Shown: positions 33,692-44,021 of the stretch, one piece after another
How the letters are laid out: each line of letters starts with the position of its first letter
How positions within the stretch are numbered: position 1 is the first letter of the stretch
From: Labilibaculum antarcticum
Lineage (GTDB): Bacteria; Bacteroidota; Bacteroidia; Bacteroidales; Marinifilaceae
Reading direction: 5' to 3'
Length of the DNA stretch: 64,000 nt
Assembly: GCF_002356295.1 (NCBI RefSeq)
Contig: NZ_AP018042.1
Location: forward strand, 1,644,361 to 1,708,360
The notes under the pieces: generated by a model
What the model was told of the DNA's origin: nothing
The model's database searches: none
Seen by the model: only the letters and a program-made list of their open reading frames with translations
Made by a program: the position numbers and the translations under genes

Positions 33692-35206
33692 CTACTTAAT
33701 AAAACCAGGCTTCATTCTTTTAGTTCGTTTACTTCTTCTGCGTTCAAATCGAAATAAACCGTAGGCAATTACCGACACTAATGGAAGTAAAAAATTAAGG
33801 TATTTCAAGAAAAATACCCTGCCATCGGTAATTTCGCTTAAAGGACGTGACGAAACGCCCTTTGTTCTCAAGGACATCAATCCAGTATCATCGCTAAGCC
33901 AATCCACCGCGTTTGCTAAAAAATTAATATTATCCCTCTGGATAGCGATTTTACTTGCCCCGTAACCATTTACAATAAAATTCCCATCACCCACAATACA
34001 AATACGAGCTTCCTTCTCTCCTCCCATATTTCCACTAATCGCAGCTGCGACAGTTAAATTTGGGTGAAGAAAATCTTGTGCCCGCCAAACTCGGCCAATA
34101 TTAAAACTAATGGGTGCTGATAATTTACCCGAAATATCAGACGTGAAAGCAAGTGGCTGATAATTTAAGGTACTATCACCCGTAAAACTTATTGGACTTG
34201 CAAATTGAAATACAACCGTTTCAATTCCATCAGTAATGGTATGGTCTGCAAATTTTGACACAACGGGCAGAAAAGGGAAATTAATTTGCTGAGGATAGGA
34301 AAAATATCCTTGTTGCTGTACAGTTACTGTTCCACATTTCTTATCCACAATAAAGGAGTCGTCGACATACAAGCCTTTTGTTTGAAGCCAAACCTCTAAA
34401 CCAGTATTCACCGTCACTCCAATACCATCATTCAACATTCCATTCACACGTTCAATGGCAATAAACAAGTTACCTCCTTCAGCCAAGTATGCATCCAAGC
34501 GTCTTAATTGTGAGCCAGAAATAGTCGCCATAGGGCCAATAAGAAGCAAAGATTTATAATCAGACAGATTAGGTTCAGCTAGCAAATGAATTGGCTCTAC
34601 ATCGTATAAAACAGACAATTCTGTCATGGCCTGCCCCAACTTATCCAGTGAAGGTTCACCGTGTCCTGTTATGTAACCAATTTTAGGCTTATCTTTAATA
34701 GTAAGTCTCTTAATTAAAGTTGATAGTGTATATTCCATCACAATACCAGGCTTAATTAAAGGTATAATTTCAGATTTATCTCCTACTTGGATAGACATGC
34801 CCAGAAATACTCTTTGCACTTTAATTTGATCTTTTTCCCGCACTTCGAGAGGAACGGGATTGATTCCTGCTTCAATTGCTTCCTGCTCAAATTCTTCATT
34901 CGCATTTGGATTTACAAACTCAAAATCAATTTTTCTCTTACTGTAATTATTATATTCTGTAAGAAGATTTTTTAGGTCTTGAACAGTTCTATTAACATCA
35001 GGAGGCAAATTCTCAGACACATACAAAGTCATAATAATTGGCAATTCAACCTCACGCAGAATACGTTTAGTTGAACGATCCAATGTATATCTCTTATCTT
35101 CAGTAAAATCTGCTCGGAAGAAAAAAATGGAAGAAATAAAATTCAAGATTATTAAAATCCCTGCGACAACTATACTAGTATATATTAAATTCTTTCTTTT
35201 AGCCAT
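33692..35206 (-). CDS. gldG: Gliding-motility ABC transporter protein GldG
   Basis: GldG is the auxiliary, membrane-anchored periplasmic component of the GldA-GldF-GldG ABC transporter needed for gliding in Flavobacterium. The 504-residue product has an N-terminal helix (about 9-31), the family stretch FFRADFTEDKRYTLDRSTKR, a large extracytoplasmic region with the ABC-type GYITGHGEPSLD segment, and a C-terminal helix (about 470-488) before an Arg/Lys-rich tail. Species with this cluster do not always glide. It is the last gene of a minus-strand operon, 10 bp after gldF. Confidence 0.92.
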   Translation of the reverse strand: MAKRKNLIYTSIVVAGILIILNFISSIFFFRADFTEDKRYTLDRSTKRILREVELPIIMTLYVSENLPPDVNRTVQDLKNLLTEYNNYSKRKIDFEFVNPNANEEFEQEAIEAGINPVPLEVREKDQIKVQRVFLGMSIQVGDKSEIIPLIKPGIVMEYTLSTLIKRLTIKDKPKIGYITGHGEPSLDKLGQAMTELSVLYDVEPIHLLAEPNLSDYKSLLLIGPMATISGSQLRRLDAYLAEGGNLFIAIERVNGMLNDGIGVTVNTGLEVWLQTKGLYVDDSFIVDKKCGTVTVQQQGYFSYPQQINFPFLPVVSKFADHTITDGIETVVFQFASPISFTGDSTLNYQPLAFTSDISGKLSAPISFNIGRVWRAQDFLHPNLTVAAAISGNMGGEKEARICIVGDGNFIVNGYGASKIAIQRDNINFLANAVDWLSDDTGLMSLRTKGVSSRPLSEITDGRVFFLKYLNFLLPLVSVIAYGLFRFERRRSKRTKRMKPGFIK

Positions 35207-35216
35207 GAATCAGGAT

Positions 35217-35936
35217 TTATAGGTTGCGATTTGACAGTATCATTTTTGACGTAAAAAGGCAGAAAAACACAATTGATAAGAAATAAATCAGATCTTTTGT
35301 ATCCACAACGCCTCTGGATATTGATTCAAAATGAGTTGAAAGGCTCATGTAACTGAAAAAACTCCCTAAGAATCCCACAAAATTTGCTGCCAGAACATCA
35401 AAAATTATATGAAAGAAAATACCAATTGACAATGCTGTTAATGATGCTATGATCGGATTTGAAGCAATACAAGATGTAAGTAATCCAATGCTAATATAAA
35501 CCATACTCATCAACAATAAACCCACATATCCCAATAAAATTGCAGAATGATCAACCGGACCAATTGCCCACAATGTAAAATAATAAATAACTGTTGGAGC
35601 CAGGGCAATCACAATTAAAAGCAAAGTGGACAGAAACTTTCCCAGAATTAACTGCCAATCGCTCACAGGTTTTGTAAGAAGGAGCTCAAGGGTTCCTGCT
35701 TTTAATTCTCCGGCAATCGACTTCATCGTAAGTGCAGGAATAAAAATGAATAAACTCCAATAAGCCACCATGAAAAATGTATTCAGGTTAGCTTGTCCGA
35801 CAAAAAAGATGTCGGCCCCATAAACCCATGTAAAGAACCCACTAAAGCCTAAAAAAATCACAATCAGTACATAGGCTGTTAGTGAATCAAAAAAGGTACT
35901 TAGCTCTCGGCTGGCAATGTGTATAATTTGCTTCAT
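35217..35936 (-). CDS. gldF: Gliding-motility ABC transporter permease GldF
   Basis: A 239-residue inner-membrane permease with six helices. IASRELSTFFDSLTAYVLI at the N-terminus and the cytoplasmic coupling loop GELKAGTLELLLTKPVSDWQLILGKF (about 76-101) are typical of ABC-2 permeases of the GldF/NosY type. It pairs with GldA, whose gene ends 6 bp upstream, and with GldG. The substrate is unknown. Confidence 0.92.
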   Translation of the reverse strand: MKQIIHIASRELSTFFDSLTAYVLIVIFLGFSGFFTWVYGADIFFVGQANLNTFFMVAYWSLFIFIPALTMKSIAGELKAGTLELLLTKPVSDWQLILGKFLSTLLLIVIALAPTVIYYFTLWAIGPVDHSAILLGYVGLLLMSMVYISIGLLTSCIASNPIIASLTALSIGIFFHIIFDVLAANFVGFLGSFFSYMSLSTHFESISRGVVDTKDLIYFLSIVFFCLFTSKMILSNRNL

Positions 35937-35942
35937 AAAGAT

Positions 35943-36872
35943 CTAATGAAGGGTTAAATCCCTGAATATATCCTCCAATTTTGTTTCTGTTGGAGTCAAC
36001 TCGGTGATGTAATAATTATTTCGAACACAAGAATCAAATATTGCTTTAACAGAGGAGGTGTCGGGTAAAGATTGAATCTCGAACAATTGTTTCTCAACAT
36101 CAAGCAAATCAATAGAATCAATTGTTTCAATCTCGAATAGATGCTCAAAAATATCATCTACAGAGCCTCCTTGCACACCTAATTTCAATATTTCATTTCC
36201 TTGAGCCTGTTTTCTTAATTCAGCAGCTGTTCCATCTACCACAATCCGACCATTGTTAATGATCAAAATCCGATCGCAGGTAGCCTCCACCTCTGCCAAT
36301 ATATGTGAACTTAAGATAACTGTTTTCTCCTTGCCAATTCGTTTTATTAGTTCCCGAATCTCCACAATTTGATTTGGGTCAAGTCCTGTTGTTGGTTCAT
36401 CGAGAATTAAAATATCCGGATCATGGATTAAAGCCTGAGCCAATCCAACTCTTTGTTGATAACCTTTGGAAAGCTCCCCTATCAATTTGTGTTTTTCTCC
36501 CTCCAATCCACACGTTCGTATCATATCCAAAATCCGTTCAGGAATTAAATATTTTGGTATCCCGTGAATTTTAGCAATAAACTCCAAAAAATCAATAATA
36601 TTCATTTCCTGATACAATGGATTATTTTCAGCCAGGTATCCAATATTTTTCTTAATGATTTCGGGGTGCTCGTGAATAGAGTAACCTCCAACCAATATAT
36701 CTCCTTCTTCAGGTTTAATAAAACAAGCAATTGCCTTCATTGTAGTCGTTTTCCCAGCTCCGTTAGGACCAAGAAAACCTAGTACCTCGCCAGCTTTTAC
36801 ACGAAAAGACACATTGTCTACAGCCTTTTGAGGACCATATCTTTTGGTTAAATGTTCCACTACAATATCCAT
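35943..36872 (-). CDS. gldA: Gliding-motility ABC transporter ATP-binding protein GldA
   Basis: The 309-residue ATPase has Walker A GPNGAGKTT, the Q-loop AENNPLY, the signature LSKGYQQRVGLAQAL, Walker B ILILDEPTTGLDP and the H-loop SSHIL. A C-terminal regulatory domain ends in the GldA-type TPTETKLEDIFRDLT. The start is taken at the ATG at 36872, which begins MDIVVEHLTKRYG. A frame extending to 36902 begins next to the promoter element TAAATTTG (36907-36900). It heads gldA-gldF-gldG. Confidence 0.93.
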   Translation of the reverse strand: MDIVVEHLTKRYGPQKAVDNVSFRVKAGEVLGFLGPNGAGKTTTMKAIACFIKPEEGDILVGGYSIHEHPEIIKKNIGYLAENNPLYQEMNIIDFLEFIAKIHGIPKYLIPERILDMIRTCGLEGEKHKLIGELSKGYQQRVGLAQALIHDPDILILDEPTTGLDPNQIVEIRELIKRIGKEKTVILSSHILAEVEATCDRILIINNGRIVVDGTAAELRKQAQGNEILKLGVQGGSVDDIFEHLFEIETIDSIDLLDVEKQLFEIQSLPDTSSVKAIFDSCVRNNYYITELTPTETKLEDIFRDLTLH

Positions 36873-36899
36873 ATACGAGAAAATCTGTTTGCTTTCTAG

Positions 36900-36907
36900 C
36901 AAATTTA
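36900..36907 (-). promoter_or_regulatory. Promoter -7 element of the gld operon
   Basis: TAAATTTG on the minus strand fits TAnnTTTG, 28 bp before the gldA ATG. A -33 TTG is not evident. Confidence 0.45.
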
Positions 36908-37044
36908 GAAAAAAGCTTACCTATCTAACTGACCTATCCATGATTTAACAATTATTAACAGTTAATAGTCTTATGCTATTTTGTGAATCCCTTATCATTT
37001 TAATGAAAATAGGTACTTTTATGCCTTAAAGTCACAACAGAACT

Positions 37045-37698
37045 ATGATTAAAGCAGTAATTTTTGATATGGATGGTCTTTTGATAAATTCCGAACCATT
37101 CTGGCAAGAGAGCGAAGCAAAGGTGTTCAATTCCCTTGGACTTGATGTAAACAAAAAAATGTTTGAACAGTTCATGGGTAAGAGAATAGATGAGGTCGTT
37201 GAAGGCATGTATAAAATGACACCCTGGAATCATGTTTCGAAGGAAAAGGTTGCGGAAGATATTGTTGAAAATGTTATTCGATTAGTATTGGAACAAGGTG
37301 AGTGTTTAGCCGGTGTAACTAAAACTTTAAAGGATCTTAAAAAAGCATCTTTTAAAATCGGACTTGCCTCATCTTCGAGAATGAAGATTATTTCTGCGGT
37401 ATTGGATAAATTACAACTACGCGAGTATTTTGAAGTTATTCATTCTGCCGAATTTGAAAAATATGGAAAACCTCATCCGCAAGTTTTTATTAGCACTGCT
37501 GATATGCTTGGTATCCACCCTTCGGAATGTGTTGTTTTTGAGGACTCTTTAAATGGCGTAATATCAGCCCTTGCTGCCGGAATGAAATGCATCGCAGTAC
37601 CTGAAAAAAATGCTTTTAACCGGAACAAATTTATAATTTCGAATAAGGTTCTGGATAGCTTAAACGATTTTGAAATTGTTCAATTCACGAATTTATAA
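37045..37698 (+). CDS. HAD-family sugar/hexitol phosphatase (HxpB/YniC-like)
   Basis: A 217-residue haloacid dehalogenase-type phosphatase. Motif I is FDMDGLLINSEP (8-19) with nucleophile Asp9 and acid Asp11; motif II is LASSS; motif III has a Lys in KYGKPHPQVF; motif IV is FEDSLNG. The cap-domain sequence with PWN and the whole chain resemble E. coli YniC/HxpB, which removes phosphate from hexitol and 2-deoxyglucose phosphates; a beta-phosphoglucomutase is the main alternative. The 3' end overlaps the convergent aroK gene by 14 bp. Confidence 0.82.
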   Translation: MIKAVIFDMDGLLINSEPFWQESEAKVFNSLGLDVNKKMFEQFMGKRIDEVVEGMYKMTPWNHVSKEKVAEDIVENVIRLVLEQGECLAGVTKTLKDLKKASFKIGLASSSRMKIISAVLDKLQLREYFEVIHSAEFEKYGKPHPQVFISTADMLGIHPSECVVFEDSLNGVISALAAGMKCIAVPEKNAFNRNKFIISNKVLDSLNDFEIVQFTNL

Positions 37699-38197
37699 CA
37701 GGATCTAGAATTGCGGTAAAATCATCCAATTCTAAATTCCCAGACACCAATTTATAATGTGATTGCTCGTAAAAAGGGATTCTGTGCTGCAGGTGACTAA
37801 CAATGTAATTCAATAGTTCCTCCTGAGAAAAATTCTTCACTAAAGGACGCTCCGTATCTGACTCAGTAATTCGGTCGCGAAGCAATTGCGGACTACATTC
37901 TATGAATAATGTAGTTCCCCGTCGGTTCATTTCCTCCATATTCTTATTGAAACAGGGAGCTCCACCACCAGTTGCTACGATAAAATTTCCCGCATCAGAA
38001 ATTGATTGCAATGCCTCATGCTCCCGTTCGCGAAAACCCAATTCATCGTATTTCGCAAAAATTTCAGGAACACTTAACTTCTCCCTTTCTTCAATAAGGG
38101 TATCCAGATCGATAAACCGAAAGCCATAATGCTCAGCAACAATCTTACCCCAGAGTGATTTCCCACATCCCATATATCCAATCAGAAAAATCTTCAT
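37685..38197 (-). CDS. aroK: Shikimate kinase
   Basis: Phosphorylates shikimate in aromatic amino acid synthesis. The 170-residue product has the P-loop GYMGCGKS (7-14) in place of the common GxxGxGKS/T, the shikimate-binding FIDLDTLIEE (29-38), the GGGAP loop (76-80), and the LID segment with RPLVKNF near 117-123. Length is normal. It lies 27 bp after parC on the same strand, so it is probably the last gene of parE-parC-aroK. The stop region overlaps the HAD gene on the other strand. Confidence 0.93.
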   Translation of the reverse strand: MKIFLIGYMGCGKSLWGKIVAEHYGFRFIDLDTLIEEREKLSVPEIFAKYDELGFREREHEALQSISDAGNFIVATGGGAPCFNKNMEEMNRRGTTLFIECSPQLLRDRITESDTERPLVKNFSQEELLNYIVSHLQHRIPFYEQSHYKLVSGNLELDDFTAILDPVINS

Positions 38198-38224
38198 TGT
38201 TAAACTTTAAAATACGAAAGAAAA

Positions 38225-40828
38225 TTATTCTTGACTATTTTCAGTATCCTCTGCCAAATCATCGTCTATAACATCCTGACCATCCATATCAGCATCTTGT
38301 TCACGTGGCAGCGCTTCAATTTCTTTTACTTTTGAAATGTCATAGATGGATAATCTTTTCCCTCTCGCCTTATATGATTTTACAGCGATAAATTCTTCTC
38401 CATCCACAATTTCATTTGGCCTATCTTCGTTTTTACCACCGTAAGCAATTTCAAATCTTGGGTATTGCTCGTCGGTCAAACAAATCAGTTTATTTTCCGG
38501 ATTCTCACCCAAAAAGTTCACTTCTTTGCCATTTCCTTCCATGATAAAACGCTTCATATAATAGAATTTCTGATCTGCATCAAAAAATACTGCCGACCAG
38601 ATCTTATCCATATCATACTTCTCAATAACACTTATGCTATTGGAATAATGATTGCTTAAATCAAAACTGGTGAAATGAAACGATGCAGGTCTTGAAACTA
38701 CAAGTATTCGATCATCACCAGAAAATTCGCCAATAAAATCACCTCTGTGATCTGTATTCAAACGCAATACATCTGTATCAAACCAAATTTTACGACCTCC
38801 TAGAGTAGAAACACCTTCCTGCTTCAGCGTGATCTTGTGCACATCGTTACGAGTAAGAATATTACCCATGGAAGCACGGCCTTTTACTGCTAATTCCGCA
38901 AAATTGAATTCAAAAACAGTTTTCTTCAAACGTGCTTTTGGCTTTAAAACAACTCGAATCACTTCAGCCTCTCCATTCGGATTGGCACTAAAATACAATA
39001 TTCGGGAGCCACCTGTTTCTTTCGTAATATTGTATTCCTTATCTCTTGTAATACTTGTAACTGAAAAACGTTTTACGTAATTACTTCCTGATTTCCCATC
39101 ACGGTAAGCAACATTGTAAATAGTTCGTTTATCGTTTTTACGGAACACTGCAATATGAAGTAAGTTCTTACCCACAAAAGATTTATCGGCAACTTTCGTC
39201 ACCAAATATGTTCCATCTTTTCTGATAATAATAACATCATCGATATCGGAACAATCGCACAAATACTCATCTTTTCTCAGGGCGGTACCAATGAAACCTT
39301 CTTCCCGATTTACATATAGCTTCTCATTCGCAACAACCACCTTAGTTGCTACAATATTTTCAAAATTTCTAATCTCTGTTTTTCTCTCACGACCTTTGCC
39401 ATACTTTTTCTTTATGGCCTTAAAGTACCTGATTGTAAATGGAATGATATTCGCAAGATGCACTATAATTTCTGCAATTTCATCCTCTATCGCCTGAATA
39501 AAATCTTTGGCTTTGTCAATATCAAATTTAGAAATTCTCTTTATTTTAATTTCTGTTAATCGAACAACATCATCTCGGGTAACAGCACGCATCAAATTCT
39601 CAGTGTAAGGCTTTAATCCCTCATCGATAGTACTAACAACGGCCTCCCAGGTTTCACACTCCTCAATATCACGATAAATTCGATTTTCGATAAAGATTCG
39701 CTCCAAGGATGCATAATGCCACGCCTCTTCAAGTTCTTTTTTTCGAATTTCAAGCTCCAATTTCAGCAATCCAACCGTATTATCGGCAGCACGACGCAGA
39801 ATTTCAGCAACACCAATGAATTTTGGCTTGTCGTTTTCAACAATACAGGCATTCGGTGAAATAGATGTTTCACAATCGGTGAATGCATAAAGAGCATCTA
39901 TGGTTTTATCTGAAGAAATACCACTCGCTAAATGAATCAATATTTCAACATCAGCAGCGGTATTGTCATCAATCTTTTTAATCTTAATTTTCCCTTTATC
40001 ATTTGCCTTGATAATGGACTCTATTAAAGTTGATGTTGTTTTCCCAAAAGGAATTTCAGTAATCTTTAAGGTTCGGTTATCAAACTTCTCAATTCTTGCT
40101 CTTACTTTAACAGTTCCACCCCGTAAGCCGTCGTTGTAACGGCTAACCTCTACCATACCTGCAGTAGGGAAATCCGGATAAAGTTGAAATTCTTCTCCTT
40201 GTAAATAAGCTACACAAGCATCAATTAATTCATTGAAATTATGCGGTAGTATTTTTGATGCCAATCCAACAGCAATACCCTCAACTCCCTGAGCTAATAA
40301 AAGAGGAAACTTTACAGGAAGAGTGATTGGTTCCTTATTTCGACCATCGTAAGATTGTTTCCAATTCGTTGTTTTTGGATTGAAAAGAACCTCCAAAGCA
40401 AATTTTGATAGTCTGGCCTCAATATAACGAGGCGCTGCAGAGGAATCACCAGTTAAGATATTTCCCCAGTTTCCCTGCATATCTATCAACAGCTCTTTTT
40501 GTCCGAGCTGAACAAGAGCATCTCCAATAGATGCATCTCCATGAGGATGATACTGCATAGTATTACCAATAATATTGGCAACCTTATTGTATCGTCCGTC
40601 GTCCAACTGCTTCATGGCGTGTAATATCCTACGCTGAACAGGTTTCAACCCATCATTCAAGTAAGGTACAGCTCGCTCTAAAATCACATAGGATGCATAA
40701 TCCAGAAACCAATTTTGATACATCCCGGAAAGGTAGACTACATTCCTCAAAGTTTCAGAAGGAACTCCATTCACTTTATCTTCCATTTCCTCCGGGATTT
40801 CCATACCGTTTGTCTCGTCGTTACTCAT
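38225..40828 (-). CDS. parC: DNA topoisomerase IV subunit A
   Basis: ParC cuts and rejoins both DNA strands to decatenate chromosomes. The 867-residue product has the winged-helix opening with GLKPVQRRILHAM (about 59-71), HPHGDASIGDAL, and the active-site Tyr in AAPRYIEARLS (about 131-141). A coiled-coil tower and a degenerate C-terminal beta-pinwheel follow; the pinwheel lacks the strict GyrA box, which fits topoisomerase IV. The acidic tail (about 845-867, AEDTENSQE) is unusual but common in this phylum. parE lies 50 bp upstream. Confidence 0.92.
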   Translation of the reverse strand: MSNDETNGMEIPEEMEDKVNGVPSETLRNVVYLSGMYQNWFLDYASYVILERAVPYLNDGLKPVQRRILHAMKQLDDGRYNKVANIIGNTMQYHPHGDASIGDALVQLGQKELLIDMQGNWGNILTGDSSAAPRYIEARLSKFALEVLFNPKTTNWKQSYDGRNKEPITLPVKFPLLLAQGVEGIAVGLASKILPHNFNELIDACVAYLQGEEFQLYPDFPTAGMVEVSRYNDGLRGGTVKVRARIEKFDNRTLKITEIPFGKTTSTLIESIIKANDKGKIKIKKIDDNTAADVEILIHLASGISSDKTIDALYAFTDCETSISPNACIVENDKPKFIGVAEILRRAADNTVGLLKLELEIRKKELEEAWHYASLERIFIENRIYRDIEECETWEAVVSTIDEGLKPYTENLMRAVTRDDVVRLTEIKIKRISKFDIDKAKDFIQAIEDEIAEIIVHLANIIPFTIRYFKAIKKKYGKGRERKTEIRNFENIVATKVVVANEKLYVNREEGFIGTALRKDEYLCDCSDIDDVIIIRKDGTYLVTKVADKSFVGKNLLHIAVFRKNDKRTIYNVAYRDGKSGSNYVKRFSVTSITRDKEYNITKETGGSRILYFSANPNGEAEVIRVVLKPKARLKKTVFEFNFAELAVKGRASMGNILTRNDVHKITLKQEGVSTLGGRKIWFDTDVLRLNTDHRGDFIGEFSGDDRILVVSRPASFHFTSFDLSNHYSNSISVIEKYDMDKIWSAVFFDADQKFYYMKRFIMEGNGKEVNFLGENPENKLICLTDEQYPRFEIAYGGKNEDRPNEIVDGEEFIAVKSYKARGKRLSIYDISKVKEIEALPREQDADMDGQDVIDDDLAEDTENSQE

Positions 40829-40878
40829 AGAGGTATTTCGGTTTATTTTATTCTTAATTTGAGTTAGATAGCATCAAC

Positions 40879-42711
40879 TTATACTTCATCTCTTTCAATA
40901 TGAAGATTACTGATGATAAATTCTTGTCGGTTAGGTGTATTCTTTCCCATATAAAATTCCAACATCTTGGGTACAGAATCATCCTTTTTCATCACAACAG
41001 GATCAAGGCGGATTTCTTTACCAATAAAATTTTTGAATTCATCCGGAGAAATCTCACCCAAACCTTTAAATCGGGTAATTTCAGGATTAACACCTACACT
41101 CTTCATTGCTTTTTCTCTTTCGTCTTCAGAATAACAATATATCGTTTTCTTTTTGTTTCGAACCCTAAACAAAGGGGTTTGCAATATATACAAATGTCCG
41201 CTTCGAACTACATCAGGAAAAAATTGCAAAAAGAAGGTGATTAAGAGTAAACGAATGTGCATTCCATCTACATCGGCATCCGTTGCAATAATCACATTAT
41301 TGTATCGTAAGCCTTCTAAGCCATCCTCAATATTTAAAGCTGCCTGTAAAAGATTGAATTCTTCGTTTTCATACACGATCTTTTTAGTAAGACCATAAGT
41401 ATTTAATGGTTTTCCTTTCAGACTAAAAACAGCCTGTGTATTTACACTTCTCGATTTTGTTATTGATCCACTTGCAGAATCTCCCTCGGTAATAAATATT
41501 GAGGCTTCAGACTTTTGTTCGTGCGTTGAGTTAAAGTGAACCCGACAATCGCGAAGTTTTTTATTGTGCAAATTCGCTTTCTTAGCACGATCTTTAGCCA
41601 TTTTTTTAATACCGGAAATAGCCTTTCTTTCTTTTTCCGATTCAATAATTTTCTGGTAAATAGATTCTGCAACAATTGGATTTTTATGCAGATAATTATC
41701 CAGATTTGAAGTCACGAAATCCATTATAAAATTTCGAACTGATGGTCCTTCCGGGCCAATATCTTTAGAACCTAGTTTTGTTTTTGTTTGAGATTCAAAA
41801 ACCGGCTCTTGAACTTTAATACTTATTGCCGCAATAATTGAAGTTCGAATATCCGAGATATCGAAATCTTTCTTGAAAAAGTCACGAATTGCTTTAACCA
41901 ATGCTTCTCTAAAAGCTACAAGGTGTGTGCCTCCTTGTGTTGTGTGCTGTCCATTTACAAAAGAATAATACTCTTCTCCATATTGTCGGCCATGAGTCAT
42001 CGCTACTTCAATATCCTCACCTTTCAAATGAATAATATCATACAAACCTTCGGTGCTCATATTTTCATTCAGAAGATCAAGCAATCCATTTTTTGAAAAG
42101 AATCTTTGTCCATTAAAGTAAATGGAAAGACCTGTATTTAAGTAAACGTAGTTTTTAAGAAGCGAATCGATGTATTCTGAAATAAATCGATAGTTTGAAA
42201 ACAGCTCTTCATCAGGATGAAATACGATTTTGACACCGTTTTTTTCCTCACTGGCTTGAATTTCATTGTCCTCAACCAAAACACCTCGCGAGAAAACAGA
42301 TTTTTTCACCTCTCCTTCGCGAAATGATTCAATAATGAATTGATCAGACAAAGCATTTACTGCTTTAATTCCAACTCCATTAAGGCCTACTGATTTTTTA
42401 AATACTTCAGAATCGTATTTTGCTCCGGTATTCATTTTCGAGGTAACATCTACCACTTTACCCAATGGAATACCTCGTCCGTAATCACGAACAGTCACCA
42501 TTCTATCAGTAATGCTAACTTCGATTGATTTGCCAATTCCCATAGCAAACTCATCAACAGAGTTATCTAATACTTCTTTCACTAAAATGTATATACCGTC
42601 ATCATGAGAAGATCCATCGCCAAGCTTCCCGATATACATACCCGGGCGTTTGCGAATGTGTTCTTTCCAATCTAATGTACGGATTGAGTCTTCAGAATAT
42701 TTTGCAGTCAT
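40879..42711 (-). CDS. parE: DNA topoisomerase IV subunit B
   Basis: The ATPase subunit of topoisomerase IV. The 610-residue product has the GHKL N-terminal domain with RKRPGMYIG (about 20-28), the ATP-binding [17 protein letters not shown] and [13 protein letters not shown]; the transducer; and the TOPRIM domain with ITEGDSASG (about 412-420) and the metal-binding [10 protein letters not shown]. It is shorter than GyrB, as expected. The operon reads parE-parC-aroK. A TATATTTG element and an inverted repeat lie upstream. Confidence 0.93.
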   Translation of the reverse strand: MTAKYSEDSIRTLDWKEHIRKRPGMYIGKLGDGSSHDDGIYILVKEVLDNSVDEFAMGIGKSIEVSITDRMVTVRDYGRGIPLGKVVDVTSKMNTGAKYDSEVFKKSVGLNGVGIKAVNALSDQFIIESFREGEVKKSVFSRGVLVEDNEIQASEEKNGVKIVFHPDEELFSNYRFISEYIDSLLKNYVYLNTGLSIYFNGQRFFSKNGLLDLLNENMSTEGLYDIIHLKGEDIEVAMTHGRQYGEEYYSFVNGQHTTQGGTHLVAFREALVKAIRDFFKKDFDISDIRTSIIAAISIKVQEPVFESQTKTKLGSKDIGPEGPSVRNFIMDFVTSNLDNYLHKNPIVAESIYQKIIESEKERKAISGIKKMAKDRAKKANLHNKKLRDCRVHFNSTHEQKSEASIFITEGDSASGSITKSRSVNTQAVFSLKGKPLNTYGLTKKIVYENEEFNLLQAALNIEDGLEGLRYNNVIIATDADVDGMHIRLLLITFFLQFFPDVVRSGHLYILQTPLFRVRNKKKTIYCYSEDEREKAMKSVGVNPEITRFKGLGEISPDEFKNFIGKEIRLDPVVMKKDDSVPKMLEFYMGKNTPNRQEFIISNLHIERDEV

Positions 42712-42728
42712 GAAAAATCGCGTTTTTA

Positions 42729-42736
42729 CAAATATA
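42729..42736 (-). promoter_or_regulatory. Promoter -7 element of the parE operon
   Basis: TATATTTG on the minus strand fits TAnnTTTG, 18 bp before the parE ATG. No TTG lies at 19-21 bp further upstream. Confidence 0.45.
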
Positions 42737-42760
42737 GCTAAAAGAACGATTCATTTGGAA

Positions 42761-42791
42761 GGAGTTTATCAACAGCCTGTTGATATACTCC
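42761..42791. repeat. Inverted repeat upstream of parE
   Basis: GGAGTTTATCAACA and TGTTGATATACTCC pair over 13 of 14 positions around GCC. It has no U-tract, so it is not a normal terminator. The core TATCAACA/TGTTGATA is shared with the repeat before parA. Confidence 0.55.
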
Positions 42792-43013
42792 TTATTTAAA
42801 GAATAATTCAAGAGCCAATACAATTCCTATTGCATTAAAAATCAATGAGAAAAGACAATGGAAATAGGAGTAATTCAGAATAAACACAAATTAAGCATGA
42901 TTAAAAAAAATTAATCATGCTTAACATTAATACTTTAATTTAGCAGGCTCTATATAAATATCGCTTGTGTGATAAGCAAATATTCTCTCAATGGAAGTAC
43001 TCCATCAAAATTC

Positions 43014-44003
43014 TTACTGATTGATCGCTTTCCAAAGCATATCTTTTAGTTCCATAAGACCTTTTTGAGCTACTGAAGAAATAAACACATGTGGTATTTT
43101 AGGTAAATCCTGCTTCATTTCATCAATCAATTCCTGATCCAGCATATCCGACTTAGTTATCGCCAACAAACGCTGTTTGTCAAGAAGTTCTGGGTTGAAT
43201 TCCTTTAATTCGTTCAACAAAATCTTGTATTCATTGTGGATATCTTCACTATCGGCAGCCACCATAAAAAGAAGTACAGAATTTCGCTCAATGTGTCGCA
43301 AAAATCGCAATCCAAGTCCACGACCTTCATGCGCACCTTCAATAATTCCAGGAATATCGGCCATTACAAATGACTGATTATCACGATAAGACACAATACC
43401 TAAATTTGGAACCAATGTGGTAAAAGGATAATCGGCAATTTTAGGCTTGGCTGCAGAAACAACAGAAAGCAAAGTAGATTTACCCACACTTGGAAAACCA
43501 ACTAAACCAACATCAGCAAGAACTTTTAATTCTAATATCACAGGGCGTTCAACTCGATCTTCTCCAGTTTGAGCATAACGTGGTGTTTGATTTGTTGAAG
43601 ATCGGAAATTCCAGTTTCCCAAACCTCCACGACCACCTTTCACCAATATTTTCTCTTCACCATGATCTGTTACATCAAAAATAACTTCACCAGTTTCAGC
43701 ATCCCTGGCAATTGTACCCAATGGTACTTCAATCACCTTATCCGCTCCTTCTTTACCCGTACTTCGGCTTGCGCCACCATCACCACCATCACCCGAGAAA
43801 ACGTGACGACTAAACTTCAAATGCACCAAAGTCCAAAGCTGTTTGTTTGCACGTATAATAACATGTCCTCCACGACCACCATTTCCACCATCAGGACCAC
43901 CGGTCATGGTCAACTTATCTCTGAAAAGGTGAGTAGACCCAGTTCCTCCGCCACCCGAACGACAAAATATTTTTACGTAATCAACAAAATTAGACCCAGC
44001 CAT
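43014..44003 (-). CDS. obgE: Obg-type ribosome-assembly GTPase
   Basis: Obg helps assemble the 50S subunit and links growth to stress. The 329-residue product has the Gly-rich N-terminal Obg fold (1-158: [34 protein letters not shown]) and the G domain with G1 GFPSVGKST (about 167-175), G3 DIPG, G4 TKSD and G5 SSVAQKG. It ends right after the G domain; the variable C-terminal domain is missing, as in many Bacteroidota. It follows adk after 18 bp in hpt-adk-obgE. Confidence 0.94.
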   Translation of the reverse strand: MAGSNFVDYVKIFCRSGGGGTGSTHLFRDKLTMTGGPDGGNGGRGGHVIIRANKQLWTLVHLKFSRHVFSGDGGDGGASRSTGKEGADKVIEVPLGTIARDAETGEVIFDVTDHGEEKILVKGGRGGLGNWNFRSSTNQTPRYAQTGEDRVERPVILELKVLADVGLVGFPSVGKSTLLSVVSAAKPKIADYPFTTLVPNLGIVSYRDNQSFVMADIPGIIEGAHEGRGLGLRFLRHIERNSVLLFMVAADSEDIHNEYKILLNELKEFNPELLDKQRLLAITKSDMLDQELIDEMKQDLPKIPHVFISSVAQKGLMELKDMLWKAINQ

Positions 44004-44021
44004 AATATTATATTTTTCTTT

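Larger units (their letters stand above)
42712..43013. other. Region between obgE and parE with promoter element and hairpin
   Basis: TATATTTG on the minus strand (42736-42729) fits the parE -7 element. An imperfect 14-bp inverted repeat lies at 42761-42791. The rest is AT-rich without a gene. Confidence 0.5.
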
